NCBI GenBank assembly: GCA_014843695.1
Contig: CM026404.1
Location: 81,181,938 to 81,245,937 of the forward strand
Source: Archivesica marissinica
Lineage: Eukaryota > Mollusca > Bivalvia > Venerida > Vesicomyidae
Reading direction: 5' to 3'
DNA length: 64,000 nucleotides
The translations under genes were made by a program, and so were the position numbers. Below the pieces are notes generated by a model. It was not told where the DNA came from. It did no database searches and worked only from the letters and a program-made list of their open reading frames with translations. Positions 26,791-36,879 of this stretch are shown one piece after another. Positions within the stretch are counted from its first letter, which is position 1. The number at the start of each line of letters is the position of its first letter.

Positions 26791-27240
26791 TACATTCCCG
26801 GTGGACCTTGTCGTATTGAGTAGTCCTACTTACAGTCGTGATTATTTCAAAATAGCTTAGAAACATGCACCCACAACTTGGCGTGATTACCCAAGAGGGC
26901 ACAGCAAAGTAAGTGCAATGTAAATACCAGCGGGTTCAGGTTATTGCCAACAATTTTAATCTTATACAGATCAGTTTTAGTCGTGGATATCGTGACCACA
27001 ATTCAGCTGCAATAAATAACCAACAGGTGAGATAAACATGATCAGGCATAGCGGATGCATTACGCATGCTTTCAAATTATATATATATATACTGTCCTTT
27101 CAAAGTACTTAATAATACCGTTGGTTATACCTGACTTACCTATAATGCAATAGTGTATCTAATGTTTGTTTACAACCATTATTACTTTATTTTGAAAGTA
27201 CTATACATGTAAGCTATCGTATATTGCGATATCGTATATG
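26791..27240. other. No gene recognised
   Basis: AT-rich DNA with an (AT)n run near 27078-27090. Nothing else assigned. Confidence 0.5.
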
Positions 27241-27422
27241 GGACTTTAAACCGAGGTATCGTGTCGGTGCTGTACCCCGTGCACGTAAAAGAACCAGAGG
27301 AGACTCTGGAATGGGCCTCTGTCTGTATCATTGCAATATCCTCCAAAATCTAAAATTACTAATCTCTTCAGTAGGCGTCGCTCATATGGGCAACTGGTAG
27401 CGACGATAAATAAACATAAAAC
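27241..27422 (+). mobile_element. SINE family B, truncated copy
   Basis: It starts within the body (ttaaaccgaggtatcgtgtc) and ends at the tail (gcgacgataaataaacataa). The tRNA-like head is absent. Confidence 0.85.
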
Positions 27423-27648
27423 ACACTTGAAGGCTGCGACTTGTGCAATACCATGTTGTAGGGTTGTCTGATACAAGTACTGTTGGAGCTTTTGTTAGGC
27501 AGTGACACGTTCTTGCGCTGGAACCTAAGGTTTCTTTTATTTTCTACCGCACACGTGGAATACATCCACTACTGATTGGCATATGTCTAGCCTAGTTGAT
27601 CTTCATTTATATGATAATGTAATATTGGGTTCACTTAATTGTATCTAA

Positions 27649-27912
27649 GTCCGACTCCGTGGTCGAGCGGTTAAGGTCGCTGACTTGTATACCACTGTAA
27701 CCTATCATCACTGATGGTCACGGGTTAGAGCCCCGCTCAGGCCGTGTCTCATTTATATGAAAAAGTTGGCAGTTTCTTACGGAGGTTGGTGCACCCAAGT
27801 ACTGGTTAAACGCTGGAGCCTGCCCAGGAAAGGTGTTGTTAGGTAAACTGCCCGCCAGCGATATAGCTCCAAATGGTGCTGATGCAGGCGTAAAACCCGA
27901 AATATAATAATA
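27649..27912 (+). mobile_element. tRNA-derived SINE, family C, full copy
   Basis: The head has an A-box-like tggtcgagcggttaaggtcg and a B-box-like gggttagagcccc. The body includes ggaggttggtgcacccaag and ggaaaggtgttgttaggtaa. Exact 13-bp target duplications taattgtatctaa lie at 27636-27648 and 27913-27925. A second copy is at 62668 and a partial reverse copy at 54153. Confidence 0.88.
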
Positions 27913-28236
27913 TAATTGTATCTAAATAACGTTAGTGTCAGATTACCGCATAACAGATTACCGCATAACAGATTACCGCATAACCCGAAGCCGTTGCAGA
28001 TTGTAAGCAATAACAGTTTTATATGCTAGACTCTATATCCGATCGTAGAGTTTGACCTTCTTGTCAGAGCTCTTTGATACGGATTTCCGATCTCGAGTTA
28101 GAATGAAGAACGATTGGTTTAAACATATTTATTCGATAATAATATACATTACATATACATTGTATACAAAACGAAAATGGATTAAATCGGAAGCTTAAAG
28201 CTTATTGAGATTTTCTCTGAAGAGCGATATCCTAAA
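27913..28236. other. No gene; small 17-bp triplication
   Basis: Three copies of gattaccgcataacaga lie at 27942-27983. The rest is unassigned AT-rich sequence. Confidence 0.5.
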
Positions 28237-28920
28237 TGTTGTTGTTGTTGTTATTATTATACTAGATTTATATAGCACTCTTTTCATACAGAAAATATAC
28301 GTTCAAAAGTGCTTAACATTAATTTCACTTTTACAACATACATTATAATAATCAACATTAAGGACAACACTTTGGTAGGAATAAAAAAATAACAAAATAA
28401 TGTAAAATGTTTATCAAAAATATTAAGAAAAATACATAAGTTAATAATTAAAATGCAATATACTATAGATACATCGTTAGCTGGAACACACCAAACTAAA
28501 ATCTATTTCCAAGAAGTATATCACAGAGTGTAGTCGGTCCAGCGGTTGGGTCGATCCCTACCTACGAGGCTCTCGCTACACCTGTGATACTCTCCTCAGA
28601 ATAGACTCCATTTGACTGTTCTAAAATACTAATGTTCTAAAATGTTTCGTGCAATTTCCACTCCATAGTGTTTCTTGAACATGTGTGTTTTTAACTTGGT
28701 TTTGAATGCTACGAGTGTATCACAGTGTCTTATAACATCGGAGAGAGTGCATTCCACAATGATGGCCGGCATGTTGGAAACTTCTGCCACCATATCGTAC
28801 ACGACGTGATTTTGGCACAACTAGTGTTTGTGAGTTTTCCGATCTCAGCTTTCGCGCAGGTCTGTATATTTCAATCATGTCTTTGCTGTATTTCGGTATA
28901 TTGTTGTTGTAAGTGTTAGC
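28237..28920 (-). pseudogene. LINE 3' end fragment with C-terminal RT tail
   Basis: Read on the minus strand, the first part encodes LVVPKSRRVRYGGRSF and, after a frame change, LVAFKTKLKTHMFKKH. This is the usual C-terminal tail of CR1/L2-like LINE ORF2 (VVP.tR...YG.RaF, then FKt.LKTHlF). The 3' UTR follows and ends in tatataaatctagtataata plus an (AAC/AAT) tract at 28237-28260, typical of this LINE group. The element is heavily 5'-truncated and frameshifted. Confidence 0.72.
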
Positions 28921-29226
28921 TTAGTTGCTCTAACGCTATTGGAATGCGAGCGTTGATGCATGCATTGCATTTTGAAGGTGACATGTTTGAGCCATAGCAC
29001 AGTCTTCCGCTTGTTTCTTTATTTTGGAATTGTGTATGTTGTGAGTCATCCAGAGGTACTAAGTACAACACTATGCCAGGTAAATTGATTTGAATAATGC
29101 AAGCTGCTGTACATAGAGTGGAACAACTCACGATCCATCGATAATAAAGCAGAGGTTATAACCTCTGGTCAAATACTTCTTCGTTCAATCTTAGACTGAG
29201 GATGCAAACAACCTAGCTATCTCTTT

Positions 29227-29313
29227 ATGAAATCGATCGTTTGCGTATACTTGTCCGGAAAAGACATTTGCGAACTAACCGATGACAATCGGACAGCGAC
29301 ATCTGCGAACTAA
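29227..29313 (+). CDS. Short ORF, copy 1 of duplicated unit (hypothetical)
   Basis: A 28-residue ORF starts MKSIVCVYLSGKDICELTDD and then enters the 36-bp minisatellite. A one-base-short first repeat unit throws it into a stop. Its sister in copy 2 starts MKLIVSVYVSGKDICELADD and stays open, so the shared start is the most gene-like part of the locus. The N-terminus is weakly hydrophobic but too short to call a signal peptide. Function unknown; it may not be expressed. Confidence 0.2.
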   Translation: MKSIVCVYLSGKDICELTDDNRTATSAN

Positions 29314-30020
29314 CCGATGACAAAGCGGATAGCGACATCTGCGAACTAACAGATGACAAAGCGGATAGCGACATCTGCGAACTAACCGATGACAAAGCGG
29401 ATAGCGACATCTGCAAACTACCCGATGACAAACGGACAGCGACATCTGCGAACTAACCGATGACAAACGGACAGCGACATCTGCGAACTAACCGATGACA
29501 AAGCGGATAGCGACATCTGCGAACTAACCAATGACAAACGGACAGCGACATCTGCGAACTAACCGATGACAAAACGGACAGCGACATCTGCGAACTAACA
29601 GATGACAAAGAGGATAGCGACATCTGCGAACTAACCGATGACAAAACGGACAGCGACATCTGCGAACTAACAGATGACAAAGAGGATAGCGACATCTGCG
29701 AACTAACCGATGACAAAGCGGATAGCGACATATGCGAACTAACCGATGACAAAGAGGATAGCGACATCTGTGAATTAACCGATGACAAAGCGGATAGCGA
29801 CATATGCGAACTAACCGATGACAAAGAGGACAGCGACATTTGCGAACTAACCGATGACAAAGCGGATAGCGACATATGCGAACTAACCGATGACAAAGAG
29901 GATAGCGACATCTGCGAATTAACCGATGACAAAGCGGATAGCGACATCTACGAACTCACCGATTACAAAGCGGACAGTGACACCTGCGAACTAACCGATG
30001 ACCAAGCGGAAGCGGAATCC
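29262..30020 (+). repeat. 36-bp minisatellite with acidic 12-residue coding pattern
   Basis: About 20 units of gatagcgacatctgcgaac then taaccgatgacaaagcg. In one plus-strand frame a unit reads DSDICELTDDKA, with mainly A/E and T/A style changes between units (aaagcg, aaagag). A few units near the start are 35 bp and break the frame, whereas from about 29560 onward all are 36 bp and the frame is open to a stop at 30078, ending DFDIMVYGRQPLLTTQKL. The minus strand is also open (MSLSALSSVSSQ repeats), so openness alone is weak evidence. Confidence 0.9.
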
Positions 30021-30146
30021 GAAGATTTTGATATAATGGTGTACGGGAGACAACCACTGCTAACCACACAGAAGTTATAACATATCGGTCAAACGCTACT
30101 TCGTTCAGTCTTTGCCTGAAGATACAAACAACCTAGCTATGTTTTT

Positions 30147-30251
30147 ATGAAATTGATCGTTTCAGTCTACGTGTCTGGAAAAGACATTTGCGAACTAGCC
30201 GATGACAAAGCGGGTAGCGCTGCGGATACCGACGATATCACACTGACATAG
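30147..30251 (+). CDS. Short ORF, copy 2 of duplicated unit (hypothetical)
   Basis: A 34-residue ORF starts MKLIVSVYVSGKDICELADD and continues KAGSAADTDDITLT before TAG. It has a single repeat-like segment, against about 20 in copy 1. The upstream 60 bp (acttcgttcag, then acaaacaacctagctat) match the flank of copy 1, so the two are tandem paralogous units. The ORF lies just before and partly inside the sequence duplicated by the LINE insertion. No known family recognised. Confidence 0.22.
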   Translation: MKLIVSVYVSGKDICELADDKAGSAADTDDITLT

Positions 30252-30323
30252 ACGACATGACACTAACATAATGGTGTACGGGAGACAAGCAATGTCAACC
30301 ACACACAGCTTCTATTTGATATA
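30216..30323. repeat. Left 108-bp direct repeat flanking LINE
   Basis: Identical over 108 bp to 34077-34184. It begins agcgctgcggatacc and ends cttctatttgatata. The two copies abut the ends of the LINE, so this is read as its target-site duplication. Confidence 0.88.
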
Positions 30324-30447
30324 AGTTTATTTATTATTACAAAGGCATCATGCCTATCAGTATACATGCATACAACATATTATTACATAACATATCAATG
30401 GTGACACAATTTGTACATATACTCTGACACACAGTGAGAAGAATAGG

Positions 30448-31020
30448 TTATTGATGGTAGTATAAAGTATTTCTTTTTTCAAAGCTTTTACATATATACA
30501 TCGACAAGTTTCTAACAATACACGAACTAGTAGCTTGTAGCAACTCCTTGAACTTTAATATGTTCGGTCTTTTCCAATAATATCTTTTTATATAAAGAAT
30601 TCTAATTTCATGATACAGAGGGCATTCTAGCAAAAAGTGAAATTCATCTTCTACACTATTACATAATTGACAGTTGCGATCATCTATCGGAATCTTTTCT
30701 GGTTTATGCCATCTACCTGATTCAATTTCTAATCTATGGGCTGATACTCTCAGTCTAGTATATGCTATCCTGAATTTACGAACATTTATAATATCTAAAT
30801 AAGGTTGGAAACAAAAATCAGAAAATAGTCTATAAGTACGAGCTCTTGTTGAGTTTTCTAACTGGCTATTCCAGTCTTGTAAATAATTATCATATAGCCG
30901 TTGTTTAAAAGTTGCTAAAAATAGGTCTGTATCTCCTACTCCTTGAACAATCCATACGTGATTAAAACCTAATGACTGTAATACATTTCGTACATTTCGT
31001 GCCCAAGTTTTTTGTGTGGA
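30448..31020 (-). CDS. LINE ORF, C-terminal part after a frameshift
   Basis: The C-terminal region of the LINE protein lies in a different frame from the main ORF. It is open from about 31020 down to the stop at 30448, roughly 190 codons. It includes RVSAHRLEIESGRWHK and a zinc-knuckle-like CQLCNSVEDEFHFLLEC (C-x2-C-x7-H-x4-C), then LYHEIRILYIKRYYW. This motif is usual near the C-terminus of many LINE ORF2 proteins. The frame switch falls at a run of six A in the coding strand near 31008-31013, where a one-base indel would explain it. Either a sequencing error or a real inactivating mutation is possible. Confidence 0.82.
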   Translation of the reverse strand, partial: STQKTWARNVRNVLQSLGFNHVWIVQGVGDTDLFLATFKQRLYDNYLQDWNSQLENSTRARTYRLFSDFCFQPYLDIINVRKFRIAYTRLRVSAHRLEIESGRWHKPEKIPIDDRNCQLCNSVEDEFHFLLECPLYHEIRILYIKRYYWKRPNILKFKELLQATSSCIVRNLSMYICKSFEKRNTLYYHQ

Positions 31021-33956
31021 TACAATTCTAAGTCATGTAACATCATTTTATAGATAACACTAACATATTTAACATCATCACATTGTAAAACTTTAAACCA
31101 ATATCGCATAATTGCATACAATCTTTTAATAAGTAATGTACATCTACCAGTTTCTCCATACACAAAACTATTTTGTGTCTGTACACGTACACCAAGCAGT
31201 TGCTTACAATACTGTAAATGTACCTTTTCAATTGTAGCTATCTCATTGAAACCCCATATTTCACAGCCATAACTAAGAATTGGTGTAATGAGTTTATCAA
31301 ACAAATCAAGAGAATGACTAACTAAAATATTAGGAAATTTAACTAAATAAGTTTTTAATTTGGACATAGCTTTTAAAGCTTGTCCAGCTAGTGCATCGTG
31401 TGTTGAGCTAAAAGAACCACCTGTGGTAAACACAATTCCTAAATAAGTAAACTGCTTTACAATTTCAATTATGTCTCCATTATATGCAAACTGAACATTT
31501 CGTCTATTTGCCCCACCTTTCTTAAATATCATTATTTTTGTTTTATTTATATTCACAGTTAACTTCCACTTTTGACAATAATCATGCAATATTTCTAAAC
31601 CTTTTTGCAAACTATTTTCAGATTCTGCAAATATTACTATATCATCAGCATATAATAACAAAAATAACTTAAGCATACCAACATCCACTCCATCATAACC
31701 ATGTAGCATAAAATCCTCTTCAATATCATTCAAGTACATGGAGAATAGGAAAGGTGATAAACATTCGCCTTGTCTAACTCCCAAATAACATGTAAATTCA
31801 TCACTTAATATGTTTTGATATTTAACCCTCGCTTTAACATGTATATACATGGACTTAATAATGTTAAGAATTTTACCTCTAACACCTATTTTTAATAATT
31901 TGTACCACATTATATCTCTAACTACAAAATCGAAGGCTTTCATAAAATCAATGAAGGCTACATACAGTTTCCTATTGTTATTTAGCATATGATTTATTAT
32001 TCCATGCAATATAAAGATGTTATCAATAGTTCCCATGCTCTTTCGAAAACCAGCCTGTGCTTCTATATAGACATTATACATTTCAGCCCAAGTAGTCAAA
32101 CGATTGTTTAAGATTCTGGTAAATAGTTTTCCAAGCGTGCTTAATAAAGTTATACCCCTGTAGTTTCCAGTTTCATCAACATCACCTTTTTTATGCAGTG
32201 GAATAATAAAACCGTCAGTCCACATATATGGGAAATACCCAACATCGAATAATTTATTAAACAGACATTTTAAATACAACAGAAGTACTTCATTGTTGGT
32301 TCCATGTTTAAAGAACTCGTTCAATACAGCATCTGGACCAGCAGATGTTCCACATTTTAACTCTCTGCAAGCTTTAATAATTTCAATAGACATGATTTCT
32401 ACATTCAATTCATTAAACATACAATTTAATTCTCCATTTAAATATCTATCATTAAAATACATAACATCTTCATCCGCTTGAAAAAATACAGATTGCGGAT
32501 CATTTATTGACTTAAAATAATCAGCAAATTGATTAGTTGACAACACTTTAGATGTCCTCATGCCACATAACCCTTTTAACCGTTTCCAATATTCCTTCGC
32601 ATTTTTTACCCTCATAGTCTCTAATTGTTTGGTTTGGCATTTATCATAATTATACTTCTTATTTCTAATAATATCCTTATATTCGCTTCTAGCTCGGACC
32701 ATTTGCCTTCTATTTTCATTAGATTTATCATATCTAAAATCATTCAAGCACAAATAAAACTGATGTTGTCCCGCCTTACATTCATCATCATACCATGGTT
32801 TCTGCACATGAGTTGGTCTATTTATTTTATTTTTTGGACTATTGTTTCTTTTAAACAGTGGTGTGCATACCTGTTCTATAGTGCTATAAAATTCGTTCAA
32901 ATTTATATCAACGTCATCCTTGTTTTCTACAGCATTTAAATTGTCACATAGGTATTGTAATTTGCTAGTAATATTATCGCTAGCTAATGTTTCCATGTAC
33001 AAATCCTTCTTAGCATCATCCCATTTATATACAAATTTCACATGATCATTATTAATATCTGGTAAAGTATTTCCGTGGACATTTTCATCAATATGTGAAT
33101 TAAAAACAAAGTCCACAGCACAGTGATCAGATATAATATTTGAATCATGAACCACAAAAGATTTAATCTTATCAAATAATTCTGGTTTACATAAAACCAT
33201 ATCTATGACACTACTACCTCTTTCAGCAATACATGTATATTTCTCAATGTTTTTATCTAAACCAACTCTGCCATTTGCAATTCTAATACCAGTTGCTTTA
33301 CAAAAGTTCAATAATACTTTTCCACTATCATTTACTGTTTTATCCTGGCTTATTCTAGGTAATTCATCATCCACAATATAATCGTCAGGTAACAAATCTA
33401 CATTATAAAGGTACTCATTTTCCACATAGTCTGGTTTTTCACCAACTCTAGAATTTAAATCTCCAGTTATCAAATAATTACATTTTCCATCATATAAATT
33501 TTCAAAATAATACATATCACTAGCAATAATGTCAAATATATTTTGCTCCACAAACATCTCTCTACTACTGCCACCTGGGATATTATAACATAAGCACAAT
33601 AATACATCATTCTCAAAACCAAATACATATCCCTTCAATTTTAGCCATATTTTGCTATCATCCACAGTTTTTACAAACTCCACATGTTTATTTAAGTTTT
33701 GTGACACATAAATAATAAGACCACCACTGTCTCTTCTTGCACCTTTATGTTTTTCATTTCTATTTAAGACATACAAACTAAACCCATCTACATTTACATT
33801 AAAAATATCATTTGACCATGTTTCTGTGAAAAGTAAAATATCATTTCTTTGGAATAGTGTGTTCAAGTAATCAGAATCTAGCTTGTTATACTGTTTTCCA
33901 ATCAAACCCTGTACATTTAACAAGCAAAATTTTATACTCCTATTCCCACTTTGATC
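30969..33956 (-). CDS. LINE ORF2: APE-type endonuclease and reverse transcriptase
   Basis: The open frame of about 995 codons starts after TAG at 33957-33959. It has no early ATG; the first recognisable domain residues are IKFCLLNVQGLIGK, so translation must start upstream, at a non-ATG codon, or by reinitiation. Order from the N-terminus: apurinic-type endonuclease (LLNVQGL; FTETW; GDLNSR; SDHCAVDF, about residues 10-280), a linker, then reverse transcriptase with NYRGITLLSTLGKLF, FIDFMKAFD, GVRQGECLSPFLF and the catalytic LLYADDIVIF (about 570-790), and the thumb (ITPILSYGCEIWG). Key catalytic residues look intact. It copies its own RNA at a nicked target site. The frame is lost just before the C-terminal CCHC segment. 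Clade is uncertain; the second LINE at 39690 has the same layout. Confidence 0.9.
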   Translation of the reverse strand, partial: DQSGNRSIKFCLLNVQGLIGKQYNKLDSDYLNTLFQRNDILLFTETWSNDIFNVNVDGFSLYVLNRNEKHKGARRDSGGLIIYVSQNLNKHVEFVKTVDDSKIWLKLKGYVFGFENDVLLCLCYNIPGGSSREMFVEQNIFDIIASDMYYFENLYDGKCNYLITGDLNSRVGEKPDYVENEYLYNVDLLPDDYIVDDELPRISQDKTVNDSGKVLLNFCKATGIRIANGRVGLDKNIEKYTCIAERGSSVIDMVLCKPELFDKIKSFVVHDSNIISDHCAVDFVFNSHIDENVHGNTLPDINNDHVKFVYKWDDAKKDLYMETLASDNITSKLQYLCDNLNAVENKDDVDINLNEFYSTIEQVCTPLFKRNNSPKNKINRPTHVQKPWYDDECKAGQHQFYLCLNDFRYDKSNENRRQMVRARSEYKDIIRNKKYNYDKCQTKQLETMRVKNAKEYWKRLKGLCGMRTSKVLSTNQFADYFKSINDPQSVFFQADEDVMYFNDRYLNGELNCMFNELNVEIMSIEIIKACRELKCGTSAGPDAVLNEFFKHGTNNEVLLLYLKCLFNKLFDVGYFPYMWTDGFIIPLHKKGDVDETGNYRGITLLSTLGKLFTRILNNRLTTWAEMYNVYIEAQAGFRKSMGTIDNIFILHGIINHMLNNNRKLYVAFIDFMKAFDFVVRDIMWYKLLKIGVRGKILNIIKSMYIHVKARVKYQNILSDEFTCYLGVRQGECLSPFLFSMYLNDIEEDFMLHGYDGVDVGMLKLFLLLYADDIVIFAESENSLQKGLEILHDYCQKWKLTVNINKTKIMIFKKGGANRRNVQFAYNGDIIEIVKQFTYLGIVFTTGGSFSSTHDALAGQALKAMSKLKTYLVKFPNILVSHSLDLFDKLITPILSYGCEIWGFNEIATIEKVHLQYCKQLLGVRVQTQNSFVYGETGRCTLLIKRLYAIMRYWFKVLQCDDVKYVSVIYKMMLHDLELYPHKKLGHEMYEMYYSH

Positions 33957-34076
33957 CTATTGTGTATCAGCAGTTCTTCTCTCTGTGTGATCTATACCTG
34001 TATTGCTTGTCACGTGCTGGCTGTTACTCCGGTTTACCCGACTCCTATTTATAGATGTCGCGCTCCGCGAAGCGGG

Positions 34077-34184
34077 AGCGCTGCGGATACCGACGATATC
34101 ACACTGACATAGACGACATGACACTAACATAATGGTGTACGGGAGACAAGCAATGTCAACCACACACAGCTTCTATTTGATATA
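34077..34184. repeat. Right 108-bp direct repeat flanking LINE
   Basis: Exact partner of 30216-30323. The residues beyond it (attgttacatcc) continue the pre-insertion locus. Just before it, agcggg in the LINE end matches agcgggt beside the left copy, a microhomology at the 5' junction. Confidence 0.88.
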
Positions 34185-34269
34185 TTGTTACATCCAGCTC
34201 TTTGCTTCGATATCGGTTTATATCTCATATATGGAATACAGCAGAATGTATAGCACTGCAATTTAATTA

Positions 34270-34560
34270 ATGGAATACGAAACAGACACCGATACTGATT
34301 CGATGGTTTCTCTGGAAACTTTGACAACTGTGTTAAACGTTCACAACATCTTTGTCTCCGGAAATGAGAATAACAAGTTTGTAATAGAATATGAACTATA
34401 TATCATACGTGACCACGAAGTGCGTACGCATATACCCTCCACATACACGCGTCTGACCACACAATTACAAACTTCCTCACATATACACATGTCAACTTCT
34501 ACATTCGCATCTCCATATTGTTTGCAAAACTTCTTAAATATCTCGGACTATTATACATAA
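34270..34560 (+). CDS. Hypothetical 96-aa ORF
   Basis: The ORF starts MEYETDTDTDSMVSLETL and ends at TAA. Its composition is ordinary, with an acidic N-terminus and no repeats, transmembrane segment or known motif. It lies 86 bp after the duplicated 108-bp segment and immediately before the 50-bp minisatellite. Its length is within what chance allows in AT-rich DNA, so I rate it low. It could be a further exon of the locus that carries the 36-bp repeat, but no splice evidence was found. Confidence 0.2.
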   Translation: MEYETDTDTDSMVSLETLTTVLNVHNIFVSGNENNKFVIEYELYIIRDHEVRTHIPSTYTRLTTQLQTSSHIHMSTSTFASPYCLQNFLNISDYYT

Positions 34561-34628
34561 AATACAACATTTCATTCATATACTATTATGTATTTATATA
34601 CCATGTTATCAGTAGATACAATATATGT

Positions 34629-35481
34629 GTAATTGTCATATTAACTATGAATTTATTTTATAAATAAACAATGTATGTGAAATTGTTATATTAGCTATGA
34701 ATTTATTTTATAAATAAATAATGTATGTGAACTTGTCATATTAGCTATTCTTTATTTTATAAATAAACAATGTATGTGAACTTGTCATATTAGCTATGAA
34801 TTTATTTGATAAATAAACAATGTATGTGAAATTGTCATATTAGTTATTATTTATTTTATAAATAAACAATGTATGTGAAATTGTCATATTAGCTATGAAT
34901 TTATTTTATAAATAAACAATGTATGTGAAATTGTCATATTAGCTATGGATTTATTTTATAAATAAACAATGTATGTGAAATTGTCATATTAGCTATGGAT
35001 TTATTTTATAAATAAACAATGTATGTGAAATTGTCATATTAGCTATGGATTTATTTTATAAATAAACAATGTATGTGAAATTGTCATATTAGCTATGGAT
35101 TTATTTTATAAATAAACAATGTATGTGAAATTGTCATATTAGCTATGGATTTATTTTATAAATAAACAATGTATGTGAAATTGTCATATTAGCTATGGTT
35201 TATTTTATAAATAAACAATGTATGTGAAATTGTCATATTAGCTATGGATTTATTTTATAAATAAACAATGTATGTGAAATTGTCATATTAGCTATGGATT
35301 TATTTTATAAATAAACAATGTATGTGAAATTGTCATATTAGCTATGGATTTATTTTATAAATAAACAATGTATGTGAAATTGTCATATTAGCTATGGATT
35401 TATTTTATAAATAAACAATGTATGTGAAATTGTCATATTAGCTATGGATTTATTTTATAAATAAACAATGTATGTGAAATT
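34629..35481. repeat. 50-bp minisatellite, about 17 copies
   Basis: Unit aattgtcatattagctatgg then atttattttataaataaacaatgtatgtga. Central units are identical, while the first four or five differ (gctatgaat, gctattctt). Every unit contains AATAAA and a perfect stem TTTATTT-TAT-AAATAAA. Confidence 0.96.
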
Positions 35482-36840
35482 GTACCCTCGATATTTGCTC
35501 GAGCCCCTATATATTGAATGGACTAATGGGTTCATTATGTAAGTGTTATTATACAGATGCAGTATGCTTTGTAATGACGTTCTATTGAGCTCAGAACAAC
35601 ATCAGTTCCCATAGAATCAGTGATTTATTTCTAACAGTTTATGCAGTCCTAAGTTCATTTGTGCAATGCTTCAAGCAAACCAAACCAATACTAATTCAGA
35701 AATCGTAATGGCTTCCTGTCACAATACATTGCAAACGACCAATGCACTATTTGCTAAGTATCAATTTTCTTTATACAAATGATATTTGATAGGCTGTTTG
35801 GCATGGTCTCTCGGAACATTTCCGTCCGTTGTGCAGATTATATGGCCAGAATCACCATTGTGTTATGTACCGTCACCAATAATGCTCTATTATACCGATA
35901 CAGTTAGTTAGCACATATAAGGAATCCGCTGATAGCGCATCGTCCTTACAATGGATCGATGTAAAGTCAGAGTCCTTTTCAAAATCACTGTCACAATTTC
36001 TAAAAATGTTTTACTCATTATAAGATAATTATTGCCTACGCGTCTCTGTAAAGATAAGACATAATATGATAGTTTATTTTCAATTCCATTAGGCTTAAAG
36101 GCCCATGAGGATAATGTATGCATGCTATAAATGAACAGACAATATGTACTCGAAAGAAATAACAGCTATTTTGACTATCCTAGTCTTTCTAAGAATAAAT
36201 ATTAAGCCGAATTAGTGCGAACATCGTTCGGCTTTGTCCTTTACCATTGTAATTCTACTCACGTGACCGTACACTAGTTCTAACAAGAACACTATTACAT
36301 ATACAATACATATGTAATAGAAGGACGATGGAAAGTTCATTCTGCATAATACACACTCGGATAGTGTATTGAGTGGTGTACATTGTAAATAAATTATAAA
36401 GTGAATAATTTAGTAATTAAATGCAAACATGTTGACAATAACATGAAACCCTATCCAACATAATAGTAAATACCACATCTCTGCTGGAACACCCGTGAAT
36501 CATATGGGAACCAAATATTGTTGCAGACTTTCAACTCCGTAAATAGATTGATCTGGCCATTTTTGCATTCCAGCTCAAGTCTGTATTTCTATGCACACAC
36601 CAGTGAAAGCTTGGAACTAGTTCCCTGAAAACAATTGGACAATTTTAATACCTATAATACGAATACATAGCAGGAATTATTATCACATAAATTCCCATAC
36701 TAGCAAAATAGCGCACTGTATGCAAACTATTATCACCGATCGTTCCAGAGCTTTCACGTGTGGCTTGTCAATGGAGCGGTATTCAAAACATTACAAGTTT
36801 GCATCCAGTTCCATCCGCTTAGGGAATCAATCACACAAGC
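35482..36840. other. No gene recognised
   Basis: About 1.36 kb of AT-rich DNA with no ORF above background, no repeat and no family word that I could identify on either strand. Confidence 0.55.
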
Positions 36841-36879
36841 GAAGAACTGAAGTGCTTAAATCATTGTTTATTAACATTT

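Larger units (their letters stand above)
30324..34076 (-). mobile_element. Nearly intact 3.75-kb LINE
   Basis: The element lies on the minus strand between 108-bp direct repeats. From its 5' end (34076) it has about 120 bp of leader, one long ORF region with endonuclease, reverse transcriptase and a C-terminal CCHC motif, and a short 3' UTR ending in an A/T-rich tail (gtaataataaataaactt). The leader contains TATAAATA at 34053-34046 and a GC-rich hairpin at the extreme end (cgctccgcgaagcgggagcg). No ORF1 is visible, so the element either lacks one or lost it. The single frameshift and identical flanks indicate a recent insertion. Confidence 0.9.
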
